A stretch of 64,000 nt of DNA from Limnephilus marmoratus (taxonomy: Eukaryota; Arthropoda; Insecta; Trichoptera; Limnephilidae), in the NCBI GenBank assembly GCA_917880885.1, contig OU862928.1, positions 14,775,721 through 14,839,720 of the forward strand. Reading direction: 5' to 3'. The position numbers and the translations under genes were made by a program. The notes under the pieces are model-generated. The model was given only the letters and a program-made list of their open reading frames with translations, ran no database searches and had not been told where the DNA came from. Shown piece by piece: positions 33,208 to 44,910 of this stretch (within the stretch, counting starts at the first letter, position 1; each line of letters starts with the position of its first letter).

Positions 33208-34395
33208 TTAGTTGGGAGTAGTGGGAGGGATGATTTTGGGGGGAGGGGGAAAGCGGTGGGAGGAGTCAATATTACACGGAAACATGGTTAGTAGAGGAGA
33301 TTTGCAAGGGGCTATTATTTTATTCACTAAATTAATTTTAGATTTAATTTTTTTGTTTATTTCGAGCGTTTCTAAAGCGCAAAGATTAAAGTAAGAATTT
33401 ATATTGCAATGTTTAAATTTTGTTTTTTCATTATTGAAGCTATGGCCTGACTCTATTAAATGATTCGCAAATTCGGAGTAATTATTGTTTCGTAAACAAA
33501 GTTCATGTTCCCTGATTCTAGTTTTGAAATTTCTAGTTGTCATACCTACATACTGTGCGTCACAATCGTTACATTCTAAAGTGTATATCCCATTTTTTTC
33601 AAATTTATTAGAAACATCCTTATTATTTATCAATTTTTTTATTTTAGAATTAGTATAGAAAGCTGGAGAAATATGATCTGGTAATAAACGGGATATTTTT
33701 AAGGATAAATCGCCTGTAAAAAGGAGTTTTTTATATATTGGGTAGTTACCAGGTTTGCTCATATTATTACCACTATAAATGTACTTTTTTGTTAAAAAAT
33801 TTGCTTGTTTCTTATTAACTAAGCGGTCAATTATTTCAGGTTTATATCCATTGTTCGTGGCTATCTGTTTTATAATGTTAATTTCATTATTATAATTATC
33901 ATTGTTTAAAGGGACATTAATAGCGCGATGTATCATTGAGTTGAAGGAGGCGAGTTTATGTGATAAAGGGTGAAGTGAAGTAGACGGTATAACACAATCA
34001 GTGTGCGTAGGTTTTCTGTATATATTAAATACACACTTATTATTATCTAAATTGATATTTAAGTCTAAGAAATTTAAATTGTTGTTATCATTATGTTCCA
34101 GTGTAAATTTTATATTTTGGTGAAGGTTATTAATAAAAGTGAGAAAGTTGTCTAATTGTCTGTTACTACCTGACCAAATTACAAATACGTCATCAACATA
34201 CATAAACCATACAAAAACATTAGATAATAGGGAAAGTCCACAATCGAATAATTTGTTTTCAAAGGAGTTCATAAATATCTCAGCGAACAATGGGGAGGCG
34301 GGATTCCCCATTAGAAGGCCATTATGTTGTTTGTATAATTTATCATTAAAGGTAAAATAGTTTTGATTAATGCAAATTTCTAAGAGAGTGGACAT
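33208..34395 (-). pseudogene. Penelope protein, C-terminal part: RT and GIY-YIG nuclease
   Basis: 395 codons. The front has GNPASPLFAEIFMNSFE and FMYVDDVFVIW (RT motif C with YVDD). The end has NGIYTLECNDCDAQYVGMTT and RIREHEL, the GIY-YIG endonuclease with its conserved Arg and Glu, followed by a basic tail. This part is open, but it belongs to a frameshifted protein and starts inside the RT. In living elements the nuclease nicks the target and the RT copies the RNA from there. Confidence 0.9.
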
Positions 34396-34857
34396 TTCCT
34401 TTACAATGGCTCGATCTAAATGGGAATTATTTAAAATATTTAAAATTAGGTTTTTACATTCATTAGTGGGAATGCTGGGAAACAGATTTACAACGTCAAA
34501 TGAAACTAATTTACTGTTGCTAGGAATATCTAACTAACTAACTAATCTAACTCCAAACTGTTTTTAATTGAGCGATGTGATGTGAATAATTTATTGGATT
34601 TGAACAAAGATACAAATTTAGAACATATATTATAATTGGGGCTAGAATAAGCAGGAACAACAGGTCTGATAGGTATATCTTGTTTATGAATTTTCGCCAA
34701 ACCATACAGTTTAGGTGGCTGAGGATTGGTCAATACTAGAGTGTTATATTTAGGTTTTCCGCAAATTAAAGGACAGCTCTTAATTGTCTTTTAGAAGGGT
34801 TGTAAAATTATCACTCATTAAAAAATCTTCAACTTTTTTAATATAGTCTGTTTTCAT
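34396..34857 (-). pseudogene. Penelope protein, N-terminal RT remnant
   Basis: SKLVSFDVVNLFPSIPTNEC (RT motif A) at about 34440-34520 is in frame with the next part. Before it, PKLYGLAKIHKQDIPIRPVV (34542-34733) is in another frame. A repeated TAAC run at 34535-34550 marks the frameshift. Stops occur near 34780. Confidence 0.85.
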
Positions 34858-35498
34858 AATTTTCATAATAATATGTTAATTCTTAGTCACTTTCTATTTC
34901 CTATCTGTGCATTACTTTTATCCTTGGTGTATAAAGGGAAGTAATTAAGAAGTTCAGCTCCGAATTACAACATAAATTTGTGTCTGTACACTTTTAATAT
35001 TTTCAACTTTTATAACTTATCTATAATATTATTAACTTTTTAATAGGCCTTCACCAGGCCTGTCACTCATAACCCGAAATTAGAAATGGCATGTTTTTTT
35101 TTAAAATTTATTTAATATAGTTATATAATTGTACAGTGGAGTTTTAGAAATTACATAGCGGTACAGAAATTATTTAAACATTGCAATCTAACCAAAGAAG
35201 AAGCTAGTTCTTGTGCTTGATGAGCGAGTTACACTAACTATAACTGAAATAGAACAACATTATGTAATAAGTAAGTATATAATAGGATAAATTGAGACTT
35301 CTGGATCATCTATATGTGTAGGTGTACATACATAGGATACGGTTACATACTAAGATATTGTGCACTTAGGAGAAATTCTAAAAATCTAAATAAAATAGAG
35401 ATGAATATGTATTAAAAATAAATAGTAAGAAAGAGAAAAACAGGTAATTATTTAGTTAATTATTCCTGATGAAGCGTAGCTTCAGTTTGAGTTTCAGT

Positions 35499-38424
35499 TT
35501 ATTGATGTCTTTGGTTTTTTTTTATTTCAATGGGAAGGTTGTTGAAAAACTTTATTCCTAAATAGATGTAATTGTTTTGCATTAGTTTGGTATTAAATTT
35601 TGGTGTTCTGATGTTGTCTTCATATCTTTTTGATTGGTGAGTTTCAAATTTCTTGATGATATTATCTTTGTAAATTTGGATAATTGCATTTTTCTTGAAG
35701 ATATTCTCTACTCGAGTCACCGTGAAATCTGCGAAAAGCGTTTCTGTTGGATAAGTGGATGGTTTCTTTAGGATTACTTTAATGATTAGTTTCTGGATCA
35801 CTTTGACAGGGGTTAGAATATTGTTGTATGACCCCCCCCCCATCCAATTATTCCATATTGAATTAAAGACTGGATTAGTGCATAGTATACTCTTTTTAGA
35901 TTGTTGAGTTTTAAAATATTTCTTAATCTTATGAATATATATATACACTTTCTGATACGCTTAACCAATTCACAGATATGGCTCTTCCACTTCATATGTT
36001 GTTCTATTATCACTCCGAGATATTTAATTTCTGGTACTGATTTCAATGTTGAACAGCCTTGGATACATGTGATTTTATTACATTTGTAATTGTGGATAAT
36101 TATTTTAGTGTCGGGGAGTGTTTTTAGTTTGTTGATTGAGAAGTGAATGTAGTATGTTTTGTTAGTGTTCAATGAGAGAAGATTTGTGTCAAACCAATGT
36201 TTTAAGATGTTCATGATATTATTTGCTTGTTCGTTTACTCTATTCTAGTCGATCCCATTCACTATGATAGCTGTGTCATCGGCATATGATATTATGTCTG
36301 CGTTATGTGGTAGTTTAAAAATATCGTTGACATATATTATAAATAGTAGGGGGCCTAGGACTGTGCCTTGAGGTATCCCAAAATTACTTGTTAGTGGTAG
36401 ACTTAGGGAGTTGTTTATCTTGACTACTTGGTGTCGTTCAAATAAATAGCTTTTTATCCATTTTAGAGCTTTATCGTTTATCCCAACACAGTTTAATTTT
36501 TTAATAAGTTTATCATGAGAAATACTATCGAAAGCTTTTTTAAGATCTATGAAGATTCCTAGGCATTTCAAAGATTTGTCTAATGTGTTTTGAATAATGT
36601 TCGATAATTTGGCAATCGCATCTTGGGTACTTCTAGATTTCATAAATCCATATTGGTTGTCATGAATTAGGTTATTTTTGTTAATAAATTCGGTTAATCT
36701 TTTTTTGATAATTTTTTCAAAGATTTTGGCAATGTTTGAAATCAGCGATATTGGACGATAATTTGTCACTTCTTCTGGGTTGCCAGATTTATGAATTGGA
36801 GTGATGATGGTTTGTTTATATATCGTTGGGAATATTCCGCTTTGAAGACTAATGTTGATTAAATGCGTTAATGGTTTTGAAATATGTTTTTTGATAGCTT
36901 TTAGTGTTTCGACAGTAATTCCATCGAAACCTGGTGCCGATCTTCCCTTCATGCTTGAAATGATGTGTTCGATTTCCTGGGCTGAAGTAAGGGGAAACAT
37001 GTCAATTTTGTTTAAGATATTGACGTTAATGTTCTGTTCGTCATTAGACGGTATTTTTTGTATTTGATTTGCAAGATTTTTGCCAACATTTGCAAAAAAG
37101 TTGTTAAATATGTTAGCAGCAGCTGATGGATTTTCTTCGCATCGTATTTTGATATTATTATGTGTAATACTATGTATATCATTTTTTTATGTTTTTTCTT
37201 ATCTATAATTTCATTTACAACATTCCAGACTTTTTTTGCATCGTTCTCCGTTCCTTCTAGTTTTCTCCGAAAATAGTTTTCTTTTGTGTTTTTTATTAAA
37301 TACGTTAGTTTGTTTTTGTATGCTTTTAGGTATTTTTTTAAGGTTTCGTTTGTAGGTTGTTGGATTAATTTTTTGTATATTGCTTCTTTGTGTCTGATTG
37401 ATACAATTAATCCAAAAGTTATCCATGGTTTAACCGGTTTAAATTTTGATGATTGTTTTCTGGAATCAATAGAATGTGCAGTACTTACGTGCGTTGATAA
37501 TTTTTTTTTCAAATAGTTCGAAGCATTCATTCGTATCATTACAATTAAAAATATCGTGCCATTTCTCTTTGTCTAGATTATGTACTAGGGCATTTATGTT
37601 AAGCGTTTTTCGTCGGCCGCTTTCATTCTCCGGAATTCGGGTAGTCAATGGTGAATATTTCTTTTCATAATTGTACGTAAAAATGCACCCGAAATGATCA
37701 GTGATTGTCATTTGTATAACTGCAGATGCTATGTGTTTTATGTCTTGAATATTTGTAAAAACATGATCTATGCACGAAGGTCGTTGACCTGGAATAATTC
37801 TCGTAAATGAATTAATACACGATATATAATTTAATTCTGCCATCATATTAAGATAATTATCTTTATCATAAGACGAGTAATCATTTGCTATATTCAGGTT
37901 TACGTCTCCGATAACAATGGTTTTCTTATTTCTGTTCGCAAGAAGAATGCGTTTTAGTTCATCTACATATATTGGTAATATTGAGGCGTGAGTTCTATAT
38001 ATAGCGAATATGCTAAAGGTATACTTTTGGTAACTGATTTCCATATTTAGGACGTTTACATTGTGCATGTGAATTTCTCTGTTAAAAGTCACAACATATT
38101 TATTTGAGACAAATATTGCGATTCCGCTGTTCTTGTTAATTCGTGTATTTGTGTTGCATAGTATGTATAACCAGGAATATTATAGTTTATATCGCTCGAT
38201 GAGTGAGTCTCTGTTAATATTATGCAGTCCAGTCTGTTAAGTGATTTTATTGTTACCAGGAGTTCGTCTAAATGACGTTCGATGCTTCTTATATTCATAT
38301 GAAATATGATTAAGCTAACTTCGGGATTCATCGCTAAAATGTTGTTTGTTTCGTTCACTGATGTATATATTCTTTCGTCTATTGACATGGTTTTATCTAT
38401 AGCATTTAACACGAAATCATCCAT
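35499..38424 (-). pseudogene. LINE ORF2 (endonuclease and reverse transcriptase), frameshifted
   Basis: Endonuclease: FHMNIRS, ILTETH, VIGDVNLNI, CIDHVFTN and TDHFG. Linker: VWNVVNEIID. Reverse transcriptase (37000-36245): NYRPISLISNIAKIFEKII, FIDLKKAFDS (motif A), FGIPQGTVLGPLLFIIYVND (motif B) and YADDTAI (motif C). The thumb and C-terminal parts lie at 36214-35499. Frameshifts or stops near 38135, 37500, 37005 and 36243 break the protein. All catalytic residues are still there, so inactivation is fairly recent. Confidence 0.9.
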
Positions 38425-38567
38425 ATCGAAGAAATAATAATAATGAATGCATTAGTGGCCATGAATACATTTGTTTATTTGGGATAAGATTTTTTGGAGG
38501 ACGGATTTTTTGAGAGCCTTTTTGTTTTTTTTATCACTAATAATAGTTGTGAAATTTCATTCATAAT

Positions 38568-39570
38568 CTATTCTCTCTTTGGCAATTTGAAGCATTTTAT
38601 GTCTGTATGTGCAAATGATGCTGTCAGCACGGTGGTCGTCCAGGATGTTCGCCCTGAATTTTTATTGTTGCTGGAACAGTTGTAGCAGATTGGTTTATTG
38701 TTTCTCTCTGTGCATTTTTCTAGGGTATGGTCTTGTGCACAATGGGGGCAGGTAGGTGGCTGTGTTCTGTTAAGGCATCTTAGGGCAGTGTGTCCATATT
38801 TCAAGCAGTGGTAACACTGCGTCAGAGGGTTAAGGTCGTCAATTGGGACTCTTTGGTATTTTATGTTTATTTTTCCAAAGTTAAGAAGGATTTTTCTAAT
38901 GGCTCCTTGTATTAAGTAGTTTGATACGTCTTGTTGGGACGTTCTTTGTTGGTCGATTTTTTTTAGTTTGATTTCTTTTATGAGTTTAAAATCACCTTTA
39001 CAGTAACTTTGTAAGCCCTCATTTTGCTGGGTTATGCCTAAAACAATTTCATCCTCTGTTAAATTTGATTGCAATCTTTTTACGATCATTATTGGTTTTC
39101 TCTTTTTTGTTTCTTCAGCGTTGATGTCTTCGCCGAATGTTCCATTTATTTTTATGACCAATTTTTGTGCGTCTTCTTTTTTTACACATGAGATTATGAG
39201 TTTTTGAACACCAATTTTTTTAAATTCAGTTACACCTTTCTCATTTCTTCAGCCTTCAAGTTTTTAGTTGTTGATATTATGATGGCGTGTTTTTGTGGAG
39301 TTTGTTTCTTGATTTTATTCATTGTTGTGGCTTGCGCATATGTTTTTATATTTTTTGTCACAAAACTTTCTAATTTCTCATTATAGTGTTCGTTGTTTGT
39401 TATAATTTGCTCTTGTAGATTAATAATTTTTTTTGTAGGATAAGATTTTCTACTTTAATTTGTTCTTCTAGTTTCCTTAAGTTGTTCTCTAAACTCAGTT
39501 TTATTCTTGAATCTTTAACAGATGTGATCTTCGCAATATCGCTCTTAATATCTTCGAGAATGTCATCCAT
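38568..39570 (-). pseudogene. LINE ORF1 (coiled coil and CCHC knuckles)
   Basis: ATG at 39570 opens MDDILEDIKSDIAKITSVKD followed by a charged stretch with heptad-like leucines (NNLRKLEEQIKVENLILQ). A frameshift in an A-run near 39435 follows. The frame 39161-38568 holds three knuckles: CYHCLKYGHTALRC, CPHCAQDHTLEKC and CYNC. Such proteins bind the element RNA. Confidence 0.85.
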
Positions 39571-40126
39571 GTTCTTTCTAATACCCGCCCGCCCGGGCGA
39601 GGTACTTTAGGTACGAAGTGTAGAACAATACTCGATACTCGAGGCAGTGCACTGTAACGAAACTATACGACCGCACTGTTGTAGCACTGGAATGCAACTG
39701 AACCGGCATCGTTAATTAAAACTTTTTGCACACACATTAGCGAACTCACTCGTACATCATCTGTCTCACTCTTCAAAACTCACATATATACTACACCAAA
39801 GAATGAAAAACAACACAAGAAGTATCTTGTGGGCTTGTTTCGTGATCCAATTACAGGCCCAATGTGGACTTTCATTTAAAAAAAAAAATGTGTTTCACTA
39901 TGACTATAAAGTTCAAATGGGATGGTGACGTACAATTTCAGGCATATTTTAGAGATACAGACCGCGTGCTAAATTTTCTAGAATCAAAAGGTACAAAGAC
40001 AGGGGCACATTTGTTTCCATTCAAATTTGAATAGAAGGCACTTCTAGAATTATGATTATATTTATGTTAGTTATGATACTTATGATTATTATAGAGAAGT
40101 TATGTTAGTTATGATTATTATAGAGA

Positions 40127-40824
40127 AAAGCAATCGATAGTATCTCACACGTAAAGCTTATCAAAAAACTGAAATCAAATAACATCAACGACATAGTCGC
40201 CCAATGGATAGAAAGTTACTTGAACAATCATGCACAATTTGTTAAAATAAATGACCAAACTAACGACCAGGAAACGTCAAACTTTGGTATCCCACGGGGC
40301 ACCGTGCTAGGCAAGGGCGGATTTAGGGGGGGGGGGGGGGCACGGGGGCACGTGCCCCCCCCAGAAAGTATTTTTTTGTACTGTGGAGATTCCATCACAG
40401 TACAGAAAACTGTCACTATCAAACATTTTTTTGCCCGTCCGTCCCTTGTGCCCCCCCCAGAAAAAAATCCTGGATCCGCCCTTGGTGCTAGGACCAATAT
40501 TATTCATTTTGTATGTAAACGATATATTTATTCAACCATTACATGGATGAATTATCTCTTACGCCGATGATACCGTTCTTTTAATAAAAGGAAAAACGTG
40601 GAAAAAAATTAATTTAAAAGCCACAGAAGACATAAATAATCTAAAAATATGGTTTGACTATAACCTCCTTTCGTTAAATAGTGATAAAACATATGTCATC
40701 CCTTTCGAAATTAACACCAACAATATATCAAATCTTCAAATAATCTTACATAATAATTCTCTCGCACAACACGATACTAATCACTGTCGACAAAATTGTT
40801 CACTTCTGAAAACAGCGGATAAAA
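40127..40824 (+). pseudogene. LINE ORF2 fragment, left half (split by an LTR element)
   Basis: Reverse transcriptase: SISHVKLIKKLKSNN, NFGIPRGTVLG (motif B, with R for Q), PILFILYVNDIF and YADDTVLL (motif C), then DKTYVIPF. One stop near 40543. A 173-bp MITE sits between GTVLG and PILF. The frame continues at 54392 after removal of the LTR element (DKIT|YLGIIKD). Direct TTATGTTAGTTATGATTATT repeats lie just before the fragment (40066-40126). Confidence 0.88.
40312..40484. mobile_element. hAT-type MITE inside the LINE RT motif B
   Basis: 173 bp, termini CAAGGGCGGATTTAGG and the complement of CAAGGGCGGATCCAGG, flanked by GTGCTAGG on both sides (40304-40311 and 40485-40492). The G- and C-runs next to the ends can pair. 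Removing it with one GTGCTAGG restores the LINE frame. Confidence 0.96.
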
Positions 40825-40828
40825 TTAC

Positions 40829-41836
40829 TGTAACGTGTATTTCTTGGTAGAGCATCAGAATCTCCCTCAAGTTTGTGGGAAGGGAAATACAGTTTTTATC
40901 TTCGGCCATTTTTAGATAAATAAAAGAAATAATTTAGCAGTACAATATCACCTATATTTTAAAGGTATGGTGTATACATGGGTACCCTCCAAGGGGTCAA
41001 GAATTCCACATTTCCTAAAGAAATAATAAAATAACACATAAGCAAGAGAGCATACCTGTGGACCGTAATTTATCTAAATTATCCTGACTCTAACGCTGAC
41101 GCAAATCACTGTTAATAGGCGACCAGGAGCACGCGGGGTCTCCATGGACAGGAACCGAGGAAGGCCCCAGGGCCTGGGGACTCCTCACCAGGGAACAGAA
41201 ACCAGGAAAGGCCCCAGAGGATGGGGACTCCTCGTCAGGGAACAGGAACCAGGAAAGGCTCAAAGTCTCGGTTGTGCGTACCGGTGAAATCTCGGTAGAC
41301 GCCGTTTACCGCGCCCTTCATAGATCAGCGCCGGGCCTCCATCCGCCTCAAATATCGAGTTCCGCGAGGATAACCCCTCTCAAAGCCTTGGCCACGTTAA
41401 TATCATGAACGCCAAACAAAGGATTACACCGATTATCCACACTCAAGTTCGAGAGTGAAGGTGGGCACATCGACAATATGGCGACTGGCGACTCCACCAT
41501 TTAAACTTTAAAAAATCCCGTTTCACTCACGGAAACAACACGGCTCGCGGTTATAAAATAATCCATGATTCTTTTTTTAAATGGGTAAAACCCGTAAAGG
41601 TGATACTATCACATATTTAACAATAAACTTAAATAATTCGGCGACTCGTCGAATCAATGTCGGCTCCCAAGACGACGAAAATTCAAGAAGTGGCTCCCGA
41701 GATAGATGGCGCTAGTCGCTAGCGGTTAAGAACTAATCTTTACGGCGATCATAATAAAACGTCAGTGGCCAGGTGAGCTTAAGATTAACTAGGTCAAGAC
41801 AATATTTATTTAATCAAAATAAATATTATCGTGACA
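40829..41836 (-). repeat. 3' LTR of the LARD-like element
   Basis: Begins TGTCACGATAAT and ends CGTTACA on the minus strand. About 95 percent or more like the other LTR by eye; carries 26 extra bases near 41037-41066. A GC-rich island (41121-41400) contains repeats of AGGAACCAGGAAAGGC. The two LTRs differ by a limited number of bases, so the insertion is not ancient. Confidence 0.93.
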
Positions 41837-41850
41837 ATTCCCCCCTTCCC
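41837..41850 (-). other. Polypurine tract
   Basis: GGGAAGGGGGGAAT on the minus strand directly before the 3' LTR start TGTCACG. It primes plus-strand DNA synthesis in LTR elements and fixes the element's orientation. Confidence 0.88.
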
Positions 41851-44800
41851 GCGAAAACGTTTGCCCCCAAACAAAAAAACCACGCCCCCAAAACTGATCA
41901 AACTAACTAACTAAAGATAGGTCCAACAGGTATTTAAAATTTTTTTTTAATTAATATTTAGTTACCAAGAAACATAAACTTAAAACTAAGTCACTTAAGT
42001 TTACAGACATAAACAATACAATAACAACAAAAATAGCACGAGAATAGGTGGTCCACAAGCACCTACAGCATTGATGACACTGGGTGCTGCTGGAACTGGC
42101 AATCTGGAACTGGAACATCTTTAACAAGAGAAATACCTTAAAAGAGAAGAAAATTAGCATAAATAGAGAACATAATAAAACAAATAGGTATGCACGAGGC
42201 ATCACTTTTCCTTCAGCAGGAAATTTTGCCATTAAAAAGGCTTCACTTTAGGGTGGTCAACCATCCCTCACTTCACTGAATTTAGGCGATTTATTAATAG
42301 CGAAAAGGTAACTATTCTATCTACCTAGGTCCAACAGGTCTAATAGGTTAACATAGAATTTTATTCAACAAAATACAGAACAGATATTAAACCTAGAATG
42401 AAGAATATCTTTCAGAGCTATTTAACTATCAGTTTAAAAAACAGATTTATAACAATGTAGAGCCATAAGTATATGAGTAGTACTTGTGTGTTAATGAATT
42501 AGTTAGACCTAGATTGCAAAACTTGTCTACTAAAAGTGGTTAGATTAGGGTTTACATTTTTAGAAATACCTATCCGTACGGGTGGTTATAATAGGGTTTA
42601 CATAATAAGAAATACCTATGTTTCAAAAATAAAAAATTAGATCAGGTTTTACAATACCAAAGATATACCTGTCTACAAGTGGTAACAATGAGTATCAGTA
42701 GGAACACAAAGACAAGCGAAACAAAATCTAGAATGTTTAGCTGAATACATAGGGATTACAATTTAACAAAAAAAAACCTAGCTAATAGTAGTGAACCAGT
42801 ATGATTAAATATATAGAGTACAAACCATTTTAATAACTAAAACAGTGTACATAGTTTGCACAAGAAAAAAGACTGAGATCACACCGTAGACGGAGATCCT
42901 TCAAAATATTACTTCAAAAGTAAGCAAAAGGCAAAATTTCTTGAACAGACAATATGTATTGGTGATCGAACATATCCATGTGATAATCGACACTATCTAA
43001 ATTGGTGATCAATCAAAACATTTGAATGACACTAGGTACATAATTGTGTAGAGAAACACTGGTGTTTCAGCAGTGAGACTAATACAACTATTTTACTTAT
43101 GACTATAGGCTATACAAAAATACGCTCTCCTGTGCTAGAGGTAGAGTATTATATATTCCATGCTGGAATTACTTAAAAGGAAAGTACGCGAAACTTTATT
43201 TGATTTTATACATAAAAAATAATCTTATTTTATATTAAAACTAAAATTAAAATTAGCAAGTACAAACAACAATATTAACAAGAACAAATTTCGTGCATTG
43301 GAAAGTTTCTCAAATTTTCCCATACACAAAATTTGAGAATTAATAGTCTTCTTCAAATTCTTTGGAAAAGGTAAGGGTGCCTGGGAGCTTCAAAACAAAA
43401 GAAAAAAAAACAAAAGTGATACAGTTCCAAAGTACTTGAGGAAGGACACTGGCTTAACTCTAAGGCAAATGACAATAACAATATTCATAATACTATCGAG
43501 ATGTGACGAATCGTGTGTTATAATATAATATAATAGTTGTAAAAAAACAAAGACGAAAGTCTGCAGTATAGAATACTCTCTTAATTTTAAAAGAAATGTA
43601 GCTAACTAAAAAAAATTTCTAGAAGTTAAGGTCAATAGACACAATACAAATAAAACAAAATTTTGGGCGCCACTGATCAGAAGATCAGATTCCGGCTAAA
43701 CGAGGGTAAATAATGTATTTATCGTCAAAAAACTAGAACGTAGTGCTCATTCTGAGCACATGCCTCAAAGGTACCAAACTTCAAGACACGTGAGCAGAAT
43801 AATCACACAAAGAAACAAATGAAATGAAGTAGCATGAAGGTTTGGTATTCCCTCATGCCACCGCATAAAAGAGAAAATATTAATAAAACTTGATAGTTTT
43901 TAAAATACCTAATTATATGAAACTAGCATTATTCTATTACTAATATATGCATAGTACTAATTATAAAGATAAGTATACCTATAAATAAATATAGCTAACT
44001 ATGTATAAACGACTACTTATAAATACCTATAAATAAACTAGGATTTTAATCAAAATATACCTATGAGGTCTAAAATCCTCGCCAAAAATTGTCATCAAAA
44101 AATTATATGCGTCCATATTAACTTTGATGAGCGGTGATCTTCTGCGAAACTCGCATGCAGAGTGCAGAGAAACACGATGTTGTGTTGTATATAACGCCAT
44201 TTTGTTATATAAATCGTTTCTATTTATATAAAAGAAACTACAAAAATATTTCCGAAGAAATGTAAAAATATTAACTACATAAATATTAGATAAAGTAATT
44301 CATTATTATTATTATTAATTATAAAATGATTATTGGAAAAAAAAAAACTATTGTTGTAAGAGACAACGGATAGCCTGTAAAGAAATTTTCCAAAAATAAT
44401 TATTTGAAAAATAATCGAAATTATTTAAAAAAAAAAATATACAAATATTTTATAATATGAAGTACCGGATACTCTGTAATGTATTGAAAACAAAATTCAA
44501 TTATTTAATTTCAAACTAATTAAATTTTAAGTTGCTTGCCGAAGACAATGACAGAATTGTAATATGTAAACAAACCATCTGTATTGTGATCTATAGTATT
44601 TAAACGTCAGTCAAAAGAATAAAAAAACAATGACGGGAAGTTAAAGTTTTTTAAGTCCTTTAAATAATTTAAAAAACAAATATGAAACAGGTTTCCAATA
44701 ATAATAATCGGACCCATGTCCCTGTATACTGCAGAATAGATTTATATTTTGACAATAAGTCGGAATAATAATAACTCCCAGCGCGGTTGTTTGTTGCAAC

Positions 44801-44910
44801 AAAAGAGATTATTAAAACAATAATTTAATACAGACTGCAATGGGATTACGGTTAACTGTACGCAAGATACGAACTTACTAAAGTATTCTATTTGCTTCAA
44901 TTAGCATTTA
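41851..44910. other. Internal region of the LTR element, non-coding
   Basis: 3 kb of A+T-rich sequence with no frame resembling gag, protease, RT or integrase on either strand. Loose repeats such as AGGTCCAACAGGT (41920, 42330) are seen. (ATT)n near 44303-44320. Confidence 0.7.

Larger units (their letters stand above)
33062..34857 (-). mobile_element. Penelope-like element, 5'-truncated
   Basis: Flanked by AATTTTCATAA at 33051-33061 and 34858-34868, a likely 11-bp target duplication; unit 3 shows the uninterrupted site. The minus strand codes a reverse transcriptase joined to a GIY-YIG nuclease, the Penelope hallmark. A degenerate hammerhead ribozyme motif lies in its 3' part. Confidence 0.9.
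35093..39704 (-). mobile_element. Near full-length Jockey/CR1-type LINE
   Basis: 4.6 kb. T-run at 35094-35101 is the poly-A tail. GGCAT on both sides (35088-35092 and 39705-39709) is the probable target duplication; the uninterrupted site AAATGGCATCGTTAATTAAA occurs at 31365 and 63933. ORF1 with zinc knuckles and ORF2 with endonuclease and RT are both present but frameshifted. The first 130 nt (39571-39704) are GC-richer, as promoter-bearing LINE starts often are. Confidence 0.92.
31824..39786 (+). repeat. Exon-pair unit 2
   Basis: Second copy of the unit, starting TATACTACACC and ending CTCACATA before 39787. Relative to unit 3 it lacks some left-side sequence near 31880, and it is interrupted by a Penelope element (33062-34857) and a LINE (35093-39704). 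Without these it is about 1.6 kb. Confidence 0.88.

Noticed and set aside
33208..34395. Host GIY-YIG nuclease gene
   Set aside because: The nuclease is fused to a YVDD reverse transcriptase inside an element with target duplication: a Penelope protein.
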